Shown piece after piece: positions 35,488 through 45,130 of a stretch of DNA of 64,000 nt. Source of the stretch: Mercenaria mercenaria. Taxonomy: Eukaryota > Mollusca > Bivalvia > Venerida > Veneridae. Each line of letters opens with the position of its first letter. Position 1 is the first letter of the stretch. Under the pieces are notes generated by a model. That model was not told the origin of the DNA, ran no database searches, and saw nothing but the letters and a program-made list of their open reading frames with translations. Location of the stretch: the NCBI RefSeq assembly GCF_021730395.1, contig NC_069368.1, positions 68,019,501 through 68,083,500 on the forward strand, given 5' to 3'. Made by a program: the position numbers and the translations under genes.

Positions 35488-36040
35488 ATACTCAGTTTTG
35501 GCTTCATCAGTGTCTGATTTAGCGTAAAGCAACGTTATGATACCCTACATATTTAAGCCAAATACGTGCAGAAATGACTGTCTTATTTAATATTGCATTG
35601 AGTACAATGCCATGTTTTAATTAATTTTAACACGCAATACCAGTCCAATATACCAGCTGTTTCAGATCATTAAATTTTACATGCATGCCTCCTTATTATT
35701 TACATGAAAATCATGTACATGTGCATGTAAATTGACGTAATATCTCGCCTTTCTTTACTTACGAATGTCTTTCAAAAGCCAATTGCGCCTCGTAAATTCT
35801 GGCTTGGCAATATGCACTGTAGCCGGATACAGCATCCCGGGCGGATTGTTTTCGTGGCAGTCTGATCTTGGGTACTGCCATAAAGCCATGCAAATGCTAA
35901 TTTATTTGCGATTCTTAAGAGAATAAAGATGTGGGAAATGTGTTAATGCTGAAGTAGGCCTACACGGACGTCTTTTCAATGTTATTCGTTCTTTGTATAA
36001 AGATGTAAAGATATCAATCTGACTAAAGCGCTACGCATAG
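35488..36040. other. Nothing recognised
   Basis: No coding, RNA or repeat signal that I can support. Confidence 0.4.
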
Positions 36041-36056
36041 GATCTGAGAACGACCT

Positions 36057-36490
36057 ATTGGGCCAATTCGTTTCACTTTTGCGGCGTACGCCGTTTCGCC
36101 GCGTGCAACCGGCTAGGCGTTCGTTTGGCTTCCCGGCACTGCCCGGGTCTATCCGGCGTACGCCGATGTGCGCCGGTCTTGCGAGATAGGCAAAGCGGCA
36201 AATCATATATTTTCGCGATATAAAATTGGATAAACATTTGTGAATTTGGGTTAGTACCAGTAGATGTAGAAACATACTGCAAGAACTATTTGCTAACTTA
36301 TTTAGAACATGCCACAAGTGTAAATCATAATAAATTTCCAATTTTTTTTTTTTTTTTTTTTTTTTTGTATTTGCAGCTCACGTGGCCGGCGTACGCCGAA
36401 ACGTTCGTTTGTCAATAAAACGGCGAAATTTTTTTCTTGCCGCACACGTGACCGGCGTGCCCCGGGTTGAGTGAAACGAATTGGCCCAAT
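36057..36490. mobile_element. GC-rich TIR element with CGGCGTACGCCG palindromes
   Basis: A perfect 20-bp inverted end, TTGGGCCAATTCGTTTCACT at 36058-36077, returns inverted at 36470-36489. Inside, the 12-bp palindrome CGGCGTACGCCG occurs three times (36082, 36154, 36387), with a fourth variant near 36452 and a run of about 26 T at 36341. An outer inverted pair GATCTGAGAACGACC (36041-36055) / GGTCGTTCTCAGATC (36806-36820) encloses it. No target duplication is clear. The 119- and 69-codon minus frames over it are products of its high GC. Confidence 0.65.
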
Positions 36491-36612
36491 CATAACCTCG
36501 TTCTGACGACCCTTTCGCTAGCCAATCAGAGCCTAACTTACAACATCTTGCAAATCTACATGTAGCCTTGACTTTTGATATTTACAATTCTTATGTCAAC
36601 ATGTATAAGTTA

Positions 36613-36702
36613 GCCGGCTAGCTCAGTCGGTAGGCTACTTGCTTCGTAAGCGAGAAGTAGCTTCGTAAACGACGGGTCCCGGGTTCGAGCCCTGGAATGA
36701 CT
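36613..36702 (+). pseudogene. tRNA-Thr(CGT)-like sequence, disrupted
   Basis: GCCGGCTAGCTCAGTCGGTA (A box), an anticodon arm CTTGC-TTCGTAA-GCGAG with CGT in the anticodon position, and T arm CCCGGGTTCGAGCCCTGG. About 20 nt (AGTAGCTTCGTAAACGACGG) that look like a partial copy of the anticodon arm separate the arm from the T arm. The 3' acceptor strand (AATGACT) does not pair with GCCGGCT. It is a tRNA pseudogene or a tRNA-derived SINE head, not a functional tRNA. Confidence 0.55.
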
Positions 36703-36977
36703 GCATATTTTTCTTACTCTTTGACATTCGAACAAGTCGTCTGATTGGATAAAATAAAAATAGCAATACTGGAAATCCAAAATATACAGAAGACGAATGT
36801 GAATGGGTCGTTCTCAGATCTTCGTTTAAAAGATCAAGTAAACATTTAAACGAGTAATTCAGATATATACGGTAAACTAGGTACATATCCTTTGTATCTA
36901 GTTAGATATGTCAGAATGGAGGCAAATTAGTCAGCTGTGGTGTAAAATGGTCCACATACCCAGAAATCTAAGCCAAT

Positions 36978-37500
36978 TTGCTGGCTTATTGGCGAAATTG
37001 TCTCCCTTGAAAACAGGTTATCGGGTGTATCGATTAGCCATTATCGGTCAATTTACGCCTATTGAAATATAGAAGGAGAAAAACTTTAACACATCAAATG
37101 ACATCAAAAGCATCAACTGACAATATTTATTAAGTTATTGAAGTAATCTGCAATATTTGCACTTTCTTTCAATATAATTTTTAATAAAATAAAATATGAT
37201 CTTCTTGCTTCCCGAAGCGTTTGAAATAAGTAACTAATTTTGATCTCGAGTCCCATTGATTTCTGTAGGAAATGACAGATTTTAAGCTTTACATGTTCTT
37301 TTAGAATGATTTATTCTTATATTTATAATCATCTCACAACATTTATTAAGTTATTGAAGTAAACTAGAAAAGTTAATCTTTCTTTCAATGAGTTTATTTT
37401 TAAATTACTTTTATGTCTTCTTGCTTCCCTAAACGTTTGAATATCACTGATTTTACTAATTTGGAAAATTTTGCCCGTCACAGTACACGTGTACTGATGA
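36978..37500. repeat. R4 repeat block, copy B, two ~211-bp units
   Basis: ATATTTATTAAGTTATTGAAGTAA occurs at about 37124 and 37335, each followed by CTTTCTTTCAAT and a CTTCTTGCTTCCC stretch. It is homologous to 22037-22510. On the minus strand the second unit encodes FKRLGKQEDIKVI before a stop, echoing the small frame at 22465. A perfect 16-bp palindrome CAGTACACGTGTACTG lies near 37480. Confidence 0.55.
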
Positions 37501-37534
37501 CACCGGATAAACTGAATTAGATAGACATGTGTGT

Positions 37535-39000
37535 CAATCTAATTCTGTGTTTAATGTCATTACTTTGCCAGATTAAATAAAAATAAAGTTATTTCAAATT
37601 ACATGTTTAAATAAAAATATTCCATTTTTTAATTCATTTAATACCATTTTCACAACTAGAATTATTTATTGCATTAAAACGTATTAACATAAAGTTGATT
37701 AACATACATGTTCATATTTAAACTTGAATATTGTACATGTAAATATAACAAGTCCATTGGGTCGGGTGTAAATTTCATGTTTCTTGTTTGTAAGTATTAT
37801 AATATTGTTGTTAAAAATTTCTTATCTTATCTTTTTGTAATGATTATATAAATTATGTATGATAAAGTCAAATAACGTGTTTGACAATGTTAACCGAATG
37901 CTGACATATTTCTGTTTATTACCGTTACTAATTGGATTAGTGTCTGTTTGTCTGACATGCCCCGCGGCCTAAAGGGACATTTATTACGGCTCTTGCATAA
38001 ACGCTTTAAAGTTAAAATCTAAATTATGGATATGGAGTTATAAATTTTGATAATTCATCTTACAGTTCAAAATCCAAATTCACATTATTGTAAAGTAAAA
38101 TGCATTTATAGGCCACGGATCCATAATATTTAAAAAAAAATTAAATTGAAAAAACACATTTTCAAGGACACCCGAAATACACATATATTTCGCCCTCATA
38201 AAAATATTTTAAAAATTAAAGGGACTATCCCCCAGATAGTTCGACAACAAGAAAAAATACTTTTATAGATATCTGGAAATAAATGCTATATTTCTTAAGA
38301 AGGCTTTAAAACTTAATTACTGACAAAGTTTAACTATATATAACGGAAATACTTGAGAATTTGCTGTTTTTCTACTTTACATGATGAAAATCGAAAAGCG
38401 ATTGTAACGCTTTACTCAAGGTAAACTGTCTCGATTATAAGAAAATCTATATTTTGAAGTCATAATTCACTTATTCCGCTATAGCGCTATTGGTTTCGAC
38501 GAAATATTTTAGACACAAAAACACATCTTCTAGTATTAACAAACTTCAATTTGAGAGAATGATTATTTTTAGCCAAATCTGGAGGTCATTAAATACATAT
38601 TTTAAAAATACGTTGAGTAATGGGAATTATATGCTTCCTGACAATTTTTAAACAAATTCAAGATTATCATTCAAAATCACCAATTTGAAGAAATAAGAAT
38701 GTTATGTATATCAGGTAATAAACATGTACGTCGATCTAATTCCGTCTTTGTCAAATTTGGTTAAAACTGTTATTTTAAATTACATGTTTGAATAAAAATA
38801 TTTAAATTTCAAAAATTATTTTTTAATTAATTAACTTTTAATTTATGATTCACATATATTTCGCCCTTAAAAGATATAACCAAAAGTTTAAATACATATC
38901 TAAAATGGGAATATCCTTCCCGGCTCTCAATTTTGAAACAAAAACCCGATTATCATTCAAAATCACCAATTTGAGGAATACACTGCAAATTGCCTCGGGC
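37535..39000. repeat. Diverged local duplications in unassigned DNA
   Basis: Paired segments: AAATTACATGTTTAAATAAA (37600) with AAATTACATGTTTGAATAAA (38778), CACATATATTTCGCCCT at 38178 and 38850, and TTATCATTCAAAATCACCAA at about 38664 and 38951. They suggest an old segmental duplication. Otherwise I see no genes. Confidence 0.45.
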
Positions 39001-39717
39001 AAGGTATAAACTCCGCTTGTGTAAAAAGTTTCACAATGTTGTCGCAATACCCCTAATTAACAAAACCAGTGTAAGGTCAAGATTATCAAGATAAGAGAGA
39101 TTAACAAAAGTCGATACTCGCGTTAAGATGGTATAAAGGGAAACAACCAAATTTAACCGATCTGGCTTAATAATCAAGGGACAATACTCTTCAAAACACG
39201 GTCTCATTTCTGGACATGCAGTCACAATCATTTAAATTCCTCATGCTTAACTGAGGGTAAGTAACAATCACACAGTGTAGCTGAAAAAGACACTGTAAAG
39301 GTAACCGGTTACGTCACATCCTGTAACCACGACCTCTTTTTGGTAACCAGTGGCAAGATTCTCTGTTTCCTTGCCAGAGTATATCGATCTGTATGTGCAA
39401 AAACTTAATTAGCGGCTTCAGCTTACTTTGTCATTCTTTGTTGTTTCCAAAGGTTGCATGTACACATTGATTGATTCTAGCGCCACAGATAGACACGCGT
39501 GTATAAAGGAGTTATTTTGCCGTATTTTAATAAAACTATGCTTACATTTTCGTATTGTAATTTGGGAAACAAACAGTATGTATGTTTAAATTGTGATTTT
39601 TTTCGCAAGTGAAACTAAGAGATAATGTTACATTTGTTAATTTACATTGTTTTTCTCAATGAACATGCTAGAAGGTTTTTTTTTAATATTCAAACATTTA
39701 ATGTAATTCAGTCTCAT
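39001..39717. other. Nothing recognised
   Basis: AT-rich sequence upstream of the methyltransferase gene. A non-coding 5' exon could lie here, but I cannot place it. Confidence 0.35.
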
Positions 39718-40012
39718 CCCAGCTATTTTCCGCTAATCTTAACCACTTTCGTGTGATCTCATCCTATCATCAATTTTCCGCCAGTCCCAGTCTTTTTGCT
39801 CTGATCTGACATCTGATCTCATTCCATCCCACCCGGCCATTTCCCGCCAATTCTAGCCTCTCTTATCCACACTCAGTCTATCCCAGCCGGTCATTTCCCG
39901 CCAATTCCAGCCTCTCTTATCCACAATCTTTCTATCCCAGCCGGCCATTTCCCGCCAATTCCAGCCTCTCTTATCCACACTCATTCTATCCCAGCCAATA
40001 CCTCTCTCATGC
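39718..40012. repeat. 54-bp minisatellite next to the FkbM gene
   Basis: TATCCCAGCCGG(T/C)CATTTCC starts units at 39879, 39933 and 39987, an exact 54-bp step, with more degenerate units back to about 39718. Because 54 is a multiple of three, a minus-strand frame (39853-40035) stays open with an 18-residue repeat (DKRGWNWREMAGWD). I treat that as a by-product. The array ends about 60 bp before the splice acceptor of the first coding exon of the methyltransferase. Confidence 0.8.
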
Positions 40013-40097
40013 GATCTCATTTCACCTGATCCCATGTCACGTGCAAACTATTTTTACTTTTCTTTATTTCAGAATAAATTTATTGGAGATACAAAGA

Positions 40098-43013
40098 ATG
40101 ACGTCAAGCACGAACTGCTTGAAATTAGGAATAATCATAGTTACAGGAGTTGTCATATTATTACTGTTGTTATGGTCAAACAACGACAGTCGGCGTTTGG
40201 AACGGACCAGATTACTTGTAATTGACAGCAGATCGTATAAACACATCCCTGAAATCCAACTCGACATGCTCAAAAATTCAAATGAATCCAAACCCATTGT
40301 TGAATCACTGAAACGAAAATATGGCGAGCCGCACATTTCCGGGATACAAACAGTAAATAGCGAGTTGACACCGGAAGAAAAAGAAAGATTTCGAATATGC
40401 GTTGAGAACGGACCACGTGACCGTGATCAAAATGGCTCAAAATTTTGGCCAAATGAACAAATAAGACGTACACATCACACTTACCTTTCCAGAGATGATG
40501 CTGTAATGATGGAAGTAGGAGGTTAGTTGTAACATTGTGTATGGTTTTTGCATGACACAACTCATCTGTTTACTAATTCAGCATTTTTTTTTAAGTTCAA
40601 TGCTCTTAAGATATGGTGTATTTGACAAGTTTATGCATGCAATTTTACACATTATGCAGATTTTCATTACTTACCATTATATAATATATATTATATTACT
40701 GCAAAACTTTTTGCCATACGTTAATTCCACTTATGCTGTGTCAATAAAGAAATTTTCCTTCACTATACATTCTCAGGTAACAAAGGAGACGATGCCTCGG
40801 AGTTTGTGAGACTTTACAACCCTAGATATATCATACTGGAACCATTGGAGGAATATGCAAAGATACTGGCAGAGAAATTTAAAAACAATACAAGGTAACG
40901 AAACATTTTTAATTAGAAAAAAAACGTGTGCAACTGTATTTAAAATCTTGTCGCAAATTCATCTTAACAGTTACATTGATATGACCCGTTTTTTAGTTCG
41001 ACTATACAAAGCATATGGCATGGAGAGCTCTCCTACTCGACCTGGCTTCGGCGACTACGTCCGCGTCCGCGTCCGTTCCCCGTCCACACCTTGGTAAAAG
41101 TTTTGATGCAGTTTCTCTTTATCTCTGTAATTACCTGATGGATCTGCTTCGAATTTTCAATAGTTATTACTCATTTACATCAACATCATATGGCATCAGA
41201 GCCATTACTCTCAAACCAATATTTCATTACTTATCCCCCTTTTTACTTAGAGTATTAGGTTAAAGTTTTCATGCACTTTCACTCTATCTCAGTTATTACT
41301 TAAAACTTAAAATGACTGTTCCACATCATCACCCACATCTCTTCACACAAGGGGCATGACTCTCGTACCAACTTTTCATGAATTTATTCCCCTTTTTGTA
41401 CTAAGTATTTCAGATTAATGATAAATGAATTTTCAATACATCTCGGTGATTGCGGAAGGGATTTGATTAAGACTTAAAATACTTAGTAATTATTCCACAT
41501 TACCACCCACATCATTTGACACAAGGACCGTAACTCTTGCAAAAATGTGTTATGAGGTATGTCCCCTTTTCACTTAGAATTTCTGGTTAAAGTTTTGATG
41601 CATCTTCACTCCATCTCCATTATCAAAGTGTGGATTTAATTGAATCTCAGACTACTAGTAGTTGTTCCACATCACCACTCACAACATATGACACAAGGGC
41701 TATAACTCTTACACCAGTTTTCATGAATTATGCCCCACTTTAATAGAATTCTAAATTAAATTTTGGTGAATTTTTACTATTATATTTGCTATTACTTAAT
41801 GAATTTGATTCAAACTTAAAATAGTTCTTCCGTATCATCATCTTCATCGTCATCATCATCATCATCATGTGACACAAGATCAATAACTTGTGCAAATATT
41901 TAATGAATAATGTCTCTTTTTACTTAGAATTTCAGTTTAATTTTGATGCTTTTTTCGCCATATCGTTTGTTGTTATTAAATTGATTTAATTCAAACTTAA
42001 AATGGTTGTTCCACATCATCACCCACATCATGCAATGTTATGAGTTATGTCCCCCTTTTACTTAGTATTTAAGGGTCAGGTTTTGATGCGCGTTTGCTCT
42101 ATCTCAGTTATTACTAAATAAATTTGAATCAGACTTAAAATAGTTGTTCCACATTATACCCACATGATATGACACATGGTGCCTTACTATTGCAAACATT
42201 TTCCATGAATTATGGTTCTTTTGCTTTTAGTTAATGTTTGATACATTTTATCTCTATCTCTTTTATTCCTGGATACATTTGATAATCACTGTCCAACATC
42301 TTAATCCACAATTGAGTCATTAAAACTTTCAATGACAGCTCCAGCTTCCTCTACTGAGCCCAAATTCACTATCCAGCATAGAAAACGTCGAGCGTACTGT
42401 CTCCTCTGATGTCAACAGCTCTTGTTTATATCTAAATTTGATTTTTTCCCCACAGCATTGCATAAAGTTTGCACACAGTTTTGTATAAAATTGATTTCAG
42501 TCAAAGGATTTGTTTTGTTTCTTTTATAAATTTGTTAGGAATCACAGATTAAAATGTTAACAACTGTAAATATCTACTATATAAAAGGTCTCCTATTTTA
42601 GAGTAACTGTGGTGAATCTTGGGCTTGGTGCGAAAAATGAAATCACGATGGTGAAAATAGAAGGAAACAACGCATGCGCGACAAGCAAATTTTCATCTGT
42701 GCAAGGAGAAACACCGTTGTACGTCACAAATTCGACTGAATTCCTCCTCAAAATCGGACTAGGTCTTTTTGACATAGATCTCTTAACAATGAATTGTGAA
42801 GGATGTGAATTCGAGGCACTTGAGACAATATTATCGACAACTTTAGTGGAACATTTAAGAAATATTCAGTTTGCAACTCACAGTACTATTCCAGGGCTAA
42901 AAGATCCCATACAACGTTACTGTAGGATTCAACAACTTCTGTTACGCACGCACAGACCAACGTACCAGTATAAATACATCTGGGAAAACTGGAGGCGCCG
43001 TGATCTTTCGTAG
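40098..43013 (+). CDS. Membrane-anchored FkbM-type methyltransferase
   Basis: Three coding exons: 40098-40521, 40777-40894, 42602-43013 (GT-AG, phases 1 and 2), 317 residues. The first coding exon begins at an acceptor (TTTCTTTATTTCAG ending 40072), so a non-coding 5' exon is expected upstream. Residues 7-26 (CLKLGIIIVTGVVILLLLLW) are a signal anchor with a short polar N-terminus, giving a type II Golgi/ER topology. SAM-binding motif I is EVGGNKGDDASEF (about 139-151), split by intron 1. The acidic residue of motif II is in YIILEPLEEY. The FkbM-characteristic DLLTMNCEGCEFEALE is in exon 3. FkbM enzymes are SAM-dependent O-methyltransferases; in animals the substrate is usually unknown, and a glycan or lipid in the lumen is only a guess. 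Intron 2 carries an R3 repeat. Confidence 0.88.
40997..42427 (+). repeat. R3 dispersed repeat in FkbM intron 2
   Basis: It starts TAGTTCGACTATACAAAGCA and TACGTCCGCGTCCGCGTCCG. Seven to eight degenerate units of about 150 bp follow (GTTCCACATCATCACCCACA, TGACACAAGG, CCCCTTTTTACTTAG). It ends GTCGAGCGTACTGTCTCC, then CAACAGCTCTTGTTTA. A short CAT/ATC microsatellite lies at about 41848-41868. Confidence 0.75.
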
Positions 43014-43180
43014 AGATGCTGAATTATACGGGCTGGAACCTTACCTACATTTGAAAGTTATGGACTTAAACTGCACAAGGATACATATAACAAGATAATG
43101 GTGTATTTTTTCTACCAGTATGAAATGTATTACAAGAGATTATCAGGATAAAATTTAATGTACAAAAATGTATTTCTCTG

Positions 43181-43672
43181 TAGGTTTGATTTGAACTTTT
43201 GATAAATCTGCTAAAACTACGCCGTCAAAGAAAATATACCACGTGTGATTTGAATGATTTAGATGACGAATTTCACTTTGTTTTAAAATGTCCATATTAA
43301 AGTAATCTTAGACAGCAGTTTATTCCAAGATATTATGTAAGACATCCGAGCGTTTTATATCTCTTATAAACTCGGATAGGAAATCAGTATGAATAAAACT
43401 AGCTAAATTTTGTATCCAAGCATTTGAGGTTAGAAGCCAGGTAAACATAAATTAAAGTTCGTTGTATAATGTCAAGGTACCGACTGTAGTTTAAAGTTGA
43501 TGTACATTTGCCACGATTTATTGTGCGATGTAAATGAACGTTCTCGCACGTTTTGAAAAGTTTTGATCGTATTGACATGTATTACCATTTCTTTGTGTTT
43601 GCATGTTTGTAAAATTGTATTATTTATAATGATGAGCTAATAAACTGTATGTTCTGTTCTGTTCTATTCAGT
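43181..43672 (+). mobile_element. LINE fragment in the 3' flank of the FkbM gene
   Basis: The + frame reads RRQRKYTTCDLNDLDDEFHF and VLKCPY, then a stop, then QFIPRYYVRHPSVLYLL and a further stop. C-x-L...D-D-E-F-H-F-x-L-K-C-P-Y is the common C-terminus of non-LTR ORF2. The sequence ends GTTCTGTTCTGTTCTATTC, a LINE-like 3' simple repeat. Two or more stops show it is dead. AATAAA at 43392 and 43639 lie inside it and may act as poly(A) signals for the gene. Confidence 0.65.
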
Positions 43673-43814
43673 AAAAACAAGATTATTCAATAATTGAGCC
43701 ATTAATTAGATATAGCTTAAGCAATTTAAATATCGATTTTATTAAAAACCCGCTAAATTTCGGAGATGGACATAAACTTACGGAAGATAACGATCAAAGC
43801 TATAAGATTATCAA

Positions 43815-44100
43815 TTATTTATTTATTTATTTATTTATTTGGGTTTTACGGCGCACCAACCCAGTATAGGTTATATGGCGCCAAACAGGACTACAAATTT
43901 TGATTTCACGTCTCATTTACATCGAAATAAAAACATGAGGTATGGAATCAAAATTTGTATACCTGCTGGAATCACAGAGTTACAGCAAAACCAAGTGTTA
44001 AGACCCTATTAGTCGCCTCTTACGATCATGCAAGGGTAATATAAGGCAGTGGTTCCAATTGTTTTCATACACAGATCGTCCCAGAAACACATGGGGCAAA
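43815..44100 (-). mobile_element. SINE-like element, minus strand, (AAAT)n tail
   Basis: The + strand shows TTATTTATTTATTTATTTAT followed by GGGTTTTACGGCGCACCAAC and GGTTATATGGCGCCAAACAG, then TTAGTCGCCTCTTACGATCA and AGATCGTCCCAGAAACACAT. Read on the minus strand it ends in GTAAAACCC-(AAAT)n, like other bivalve SINEs. The head is not clearly tRNA-like, and the limits are approximate. Confidence 0.5.
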
Positions 44101-44940
44101 TAAGGCTAATCAGTAGTCGTAGTTACCTTAAAACGATGATGTACTTTAACAAAATTGAACTTGCGGTTATCGCTAAATGGTGGTATTAAGTATATTTTAG
44201 GGAGCCGAATGGTTTATCAACAACTAGTAAAATAGACAGAGTACCTTCAGATAAAAAAAACTTAGACTCCTGCAGAGGTGGGAAGTTAGGCAGCATAAGT
44301 GGAAGAACAACTCCTTTTAAGTCATTACATGTATTGCTTTGTACAATGGACTTACAAAGTACTCTTTGAGCTTATTTTTTCTGGTATTGTTAAAGACAAA
44401 CAGGTGCGTATTTAACTGAATTTTGAACAGAACAGTTTCGTATAATTTAGAGCTGAACGCAAAGCACCAGGTCGCATATAGGGGTATGGTGAGGGGGTAA
44501 GGGGAAAGGGTCTGGAACCTTGCCGGCTGAGAAGTGACCTTTACTCATCCAAGTTCAGACTCAGAAATACACCATAGGTCAACATTTCAACCATATATTC
44601 AAAACTTTCCTGACCTTAATTACTAGAAGGGGAAACCCTCTCCATTACCTATTCTTAGAGGTGAAACAGCATTAGGAGTTCTTCCAAAATAGTCTGCAGT
44701 GAGGTCGTTATATGACTTGGCCTCTTCCTGTGTTCAGATTAATGATATCTGGTACTCCTTTTTTGGACCAAAATGCAGAAGAGGCCACCATTTTATACCT
44801 GTATTTCTAAAATGTTCAGTAAGTGGATGCCTCTCCTTAAACTTTTGCCCCTAGTAAAAACACATCTGAGAACTGCTTTTTTTTGTGGTATATTCTTGAG
44901 TATAAATAGGGTAAAAATATTTCAACAATTTCTTTTACGT
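44101..44940. other. Intergenic, nothing recognised
   Basis: This lies between the convergent FkbM (+) and cysteine-rich (-) genes. A purine-rich stretch (GGTATGGTGAGGGGGTAAGG) is at about 44482. Confidence 0.4.
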
Positions 44941-44945
44941 TAGTT

Positions 44946-44960
44946 TTTATTTTCTTTATT
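44946..44960 (-). promoter_or_regulatory. Poly(A) signals of the cysteine-rich gene
   Basis: TTTATT at 44946-44951 and 44955-44960 are AATAAA on the minus strand. They lie 170-185 nt past the TGA of the cysteine-rich gene, a normal 3' UTR length. Confidence 0.55.
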
Positions 44961-45130
44961 TCAGCTTGTGTTCTCAGTGTATAATTTTAAGTATCGAAAT
45001 GAAAAGTAGTAGATTGTACATAGATTAATTTTAGAATAAAGAAACTAAGGCGGCAAAGTGTTGTAATTTTCTAGCAAAATGAAGATAAATGCTGTCTTGG
45101 TTAACCGTTTTGACTTGTCTACGAAATTAT

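Noticed and set aside
36302-36493. Arg/Lys-rich minus frames over 35982-36493
   Set aside because: They arise from the GC-rich palindromic TIR element and its poly-T tract.
39853-40035. 60-codon minus-strand frame with an 18-residue repeat
   Set aside because: It follows from a 54-bp minisatellite whose period is a multiple of three. There is no signal peptide, domain or splice context.
42609-43013. A 134-aa frame starting at GTG as a separate protein
   Set aside because: It is the third coding exon of the FkbM gene. The acceptor lies at 42600-42601 and the phase matches the exon ending at 40894.
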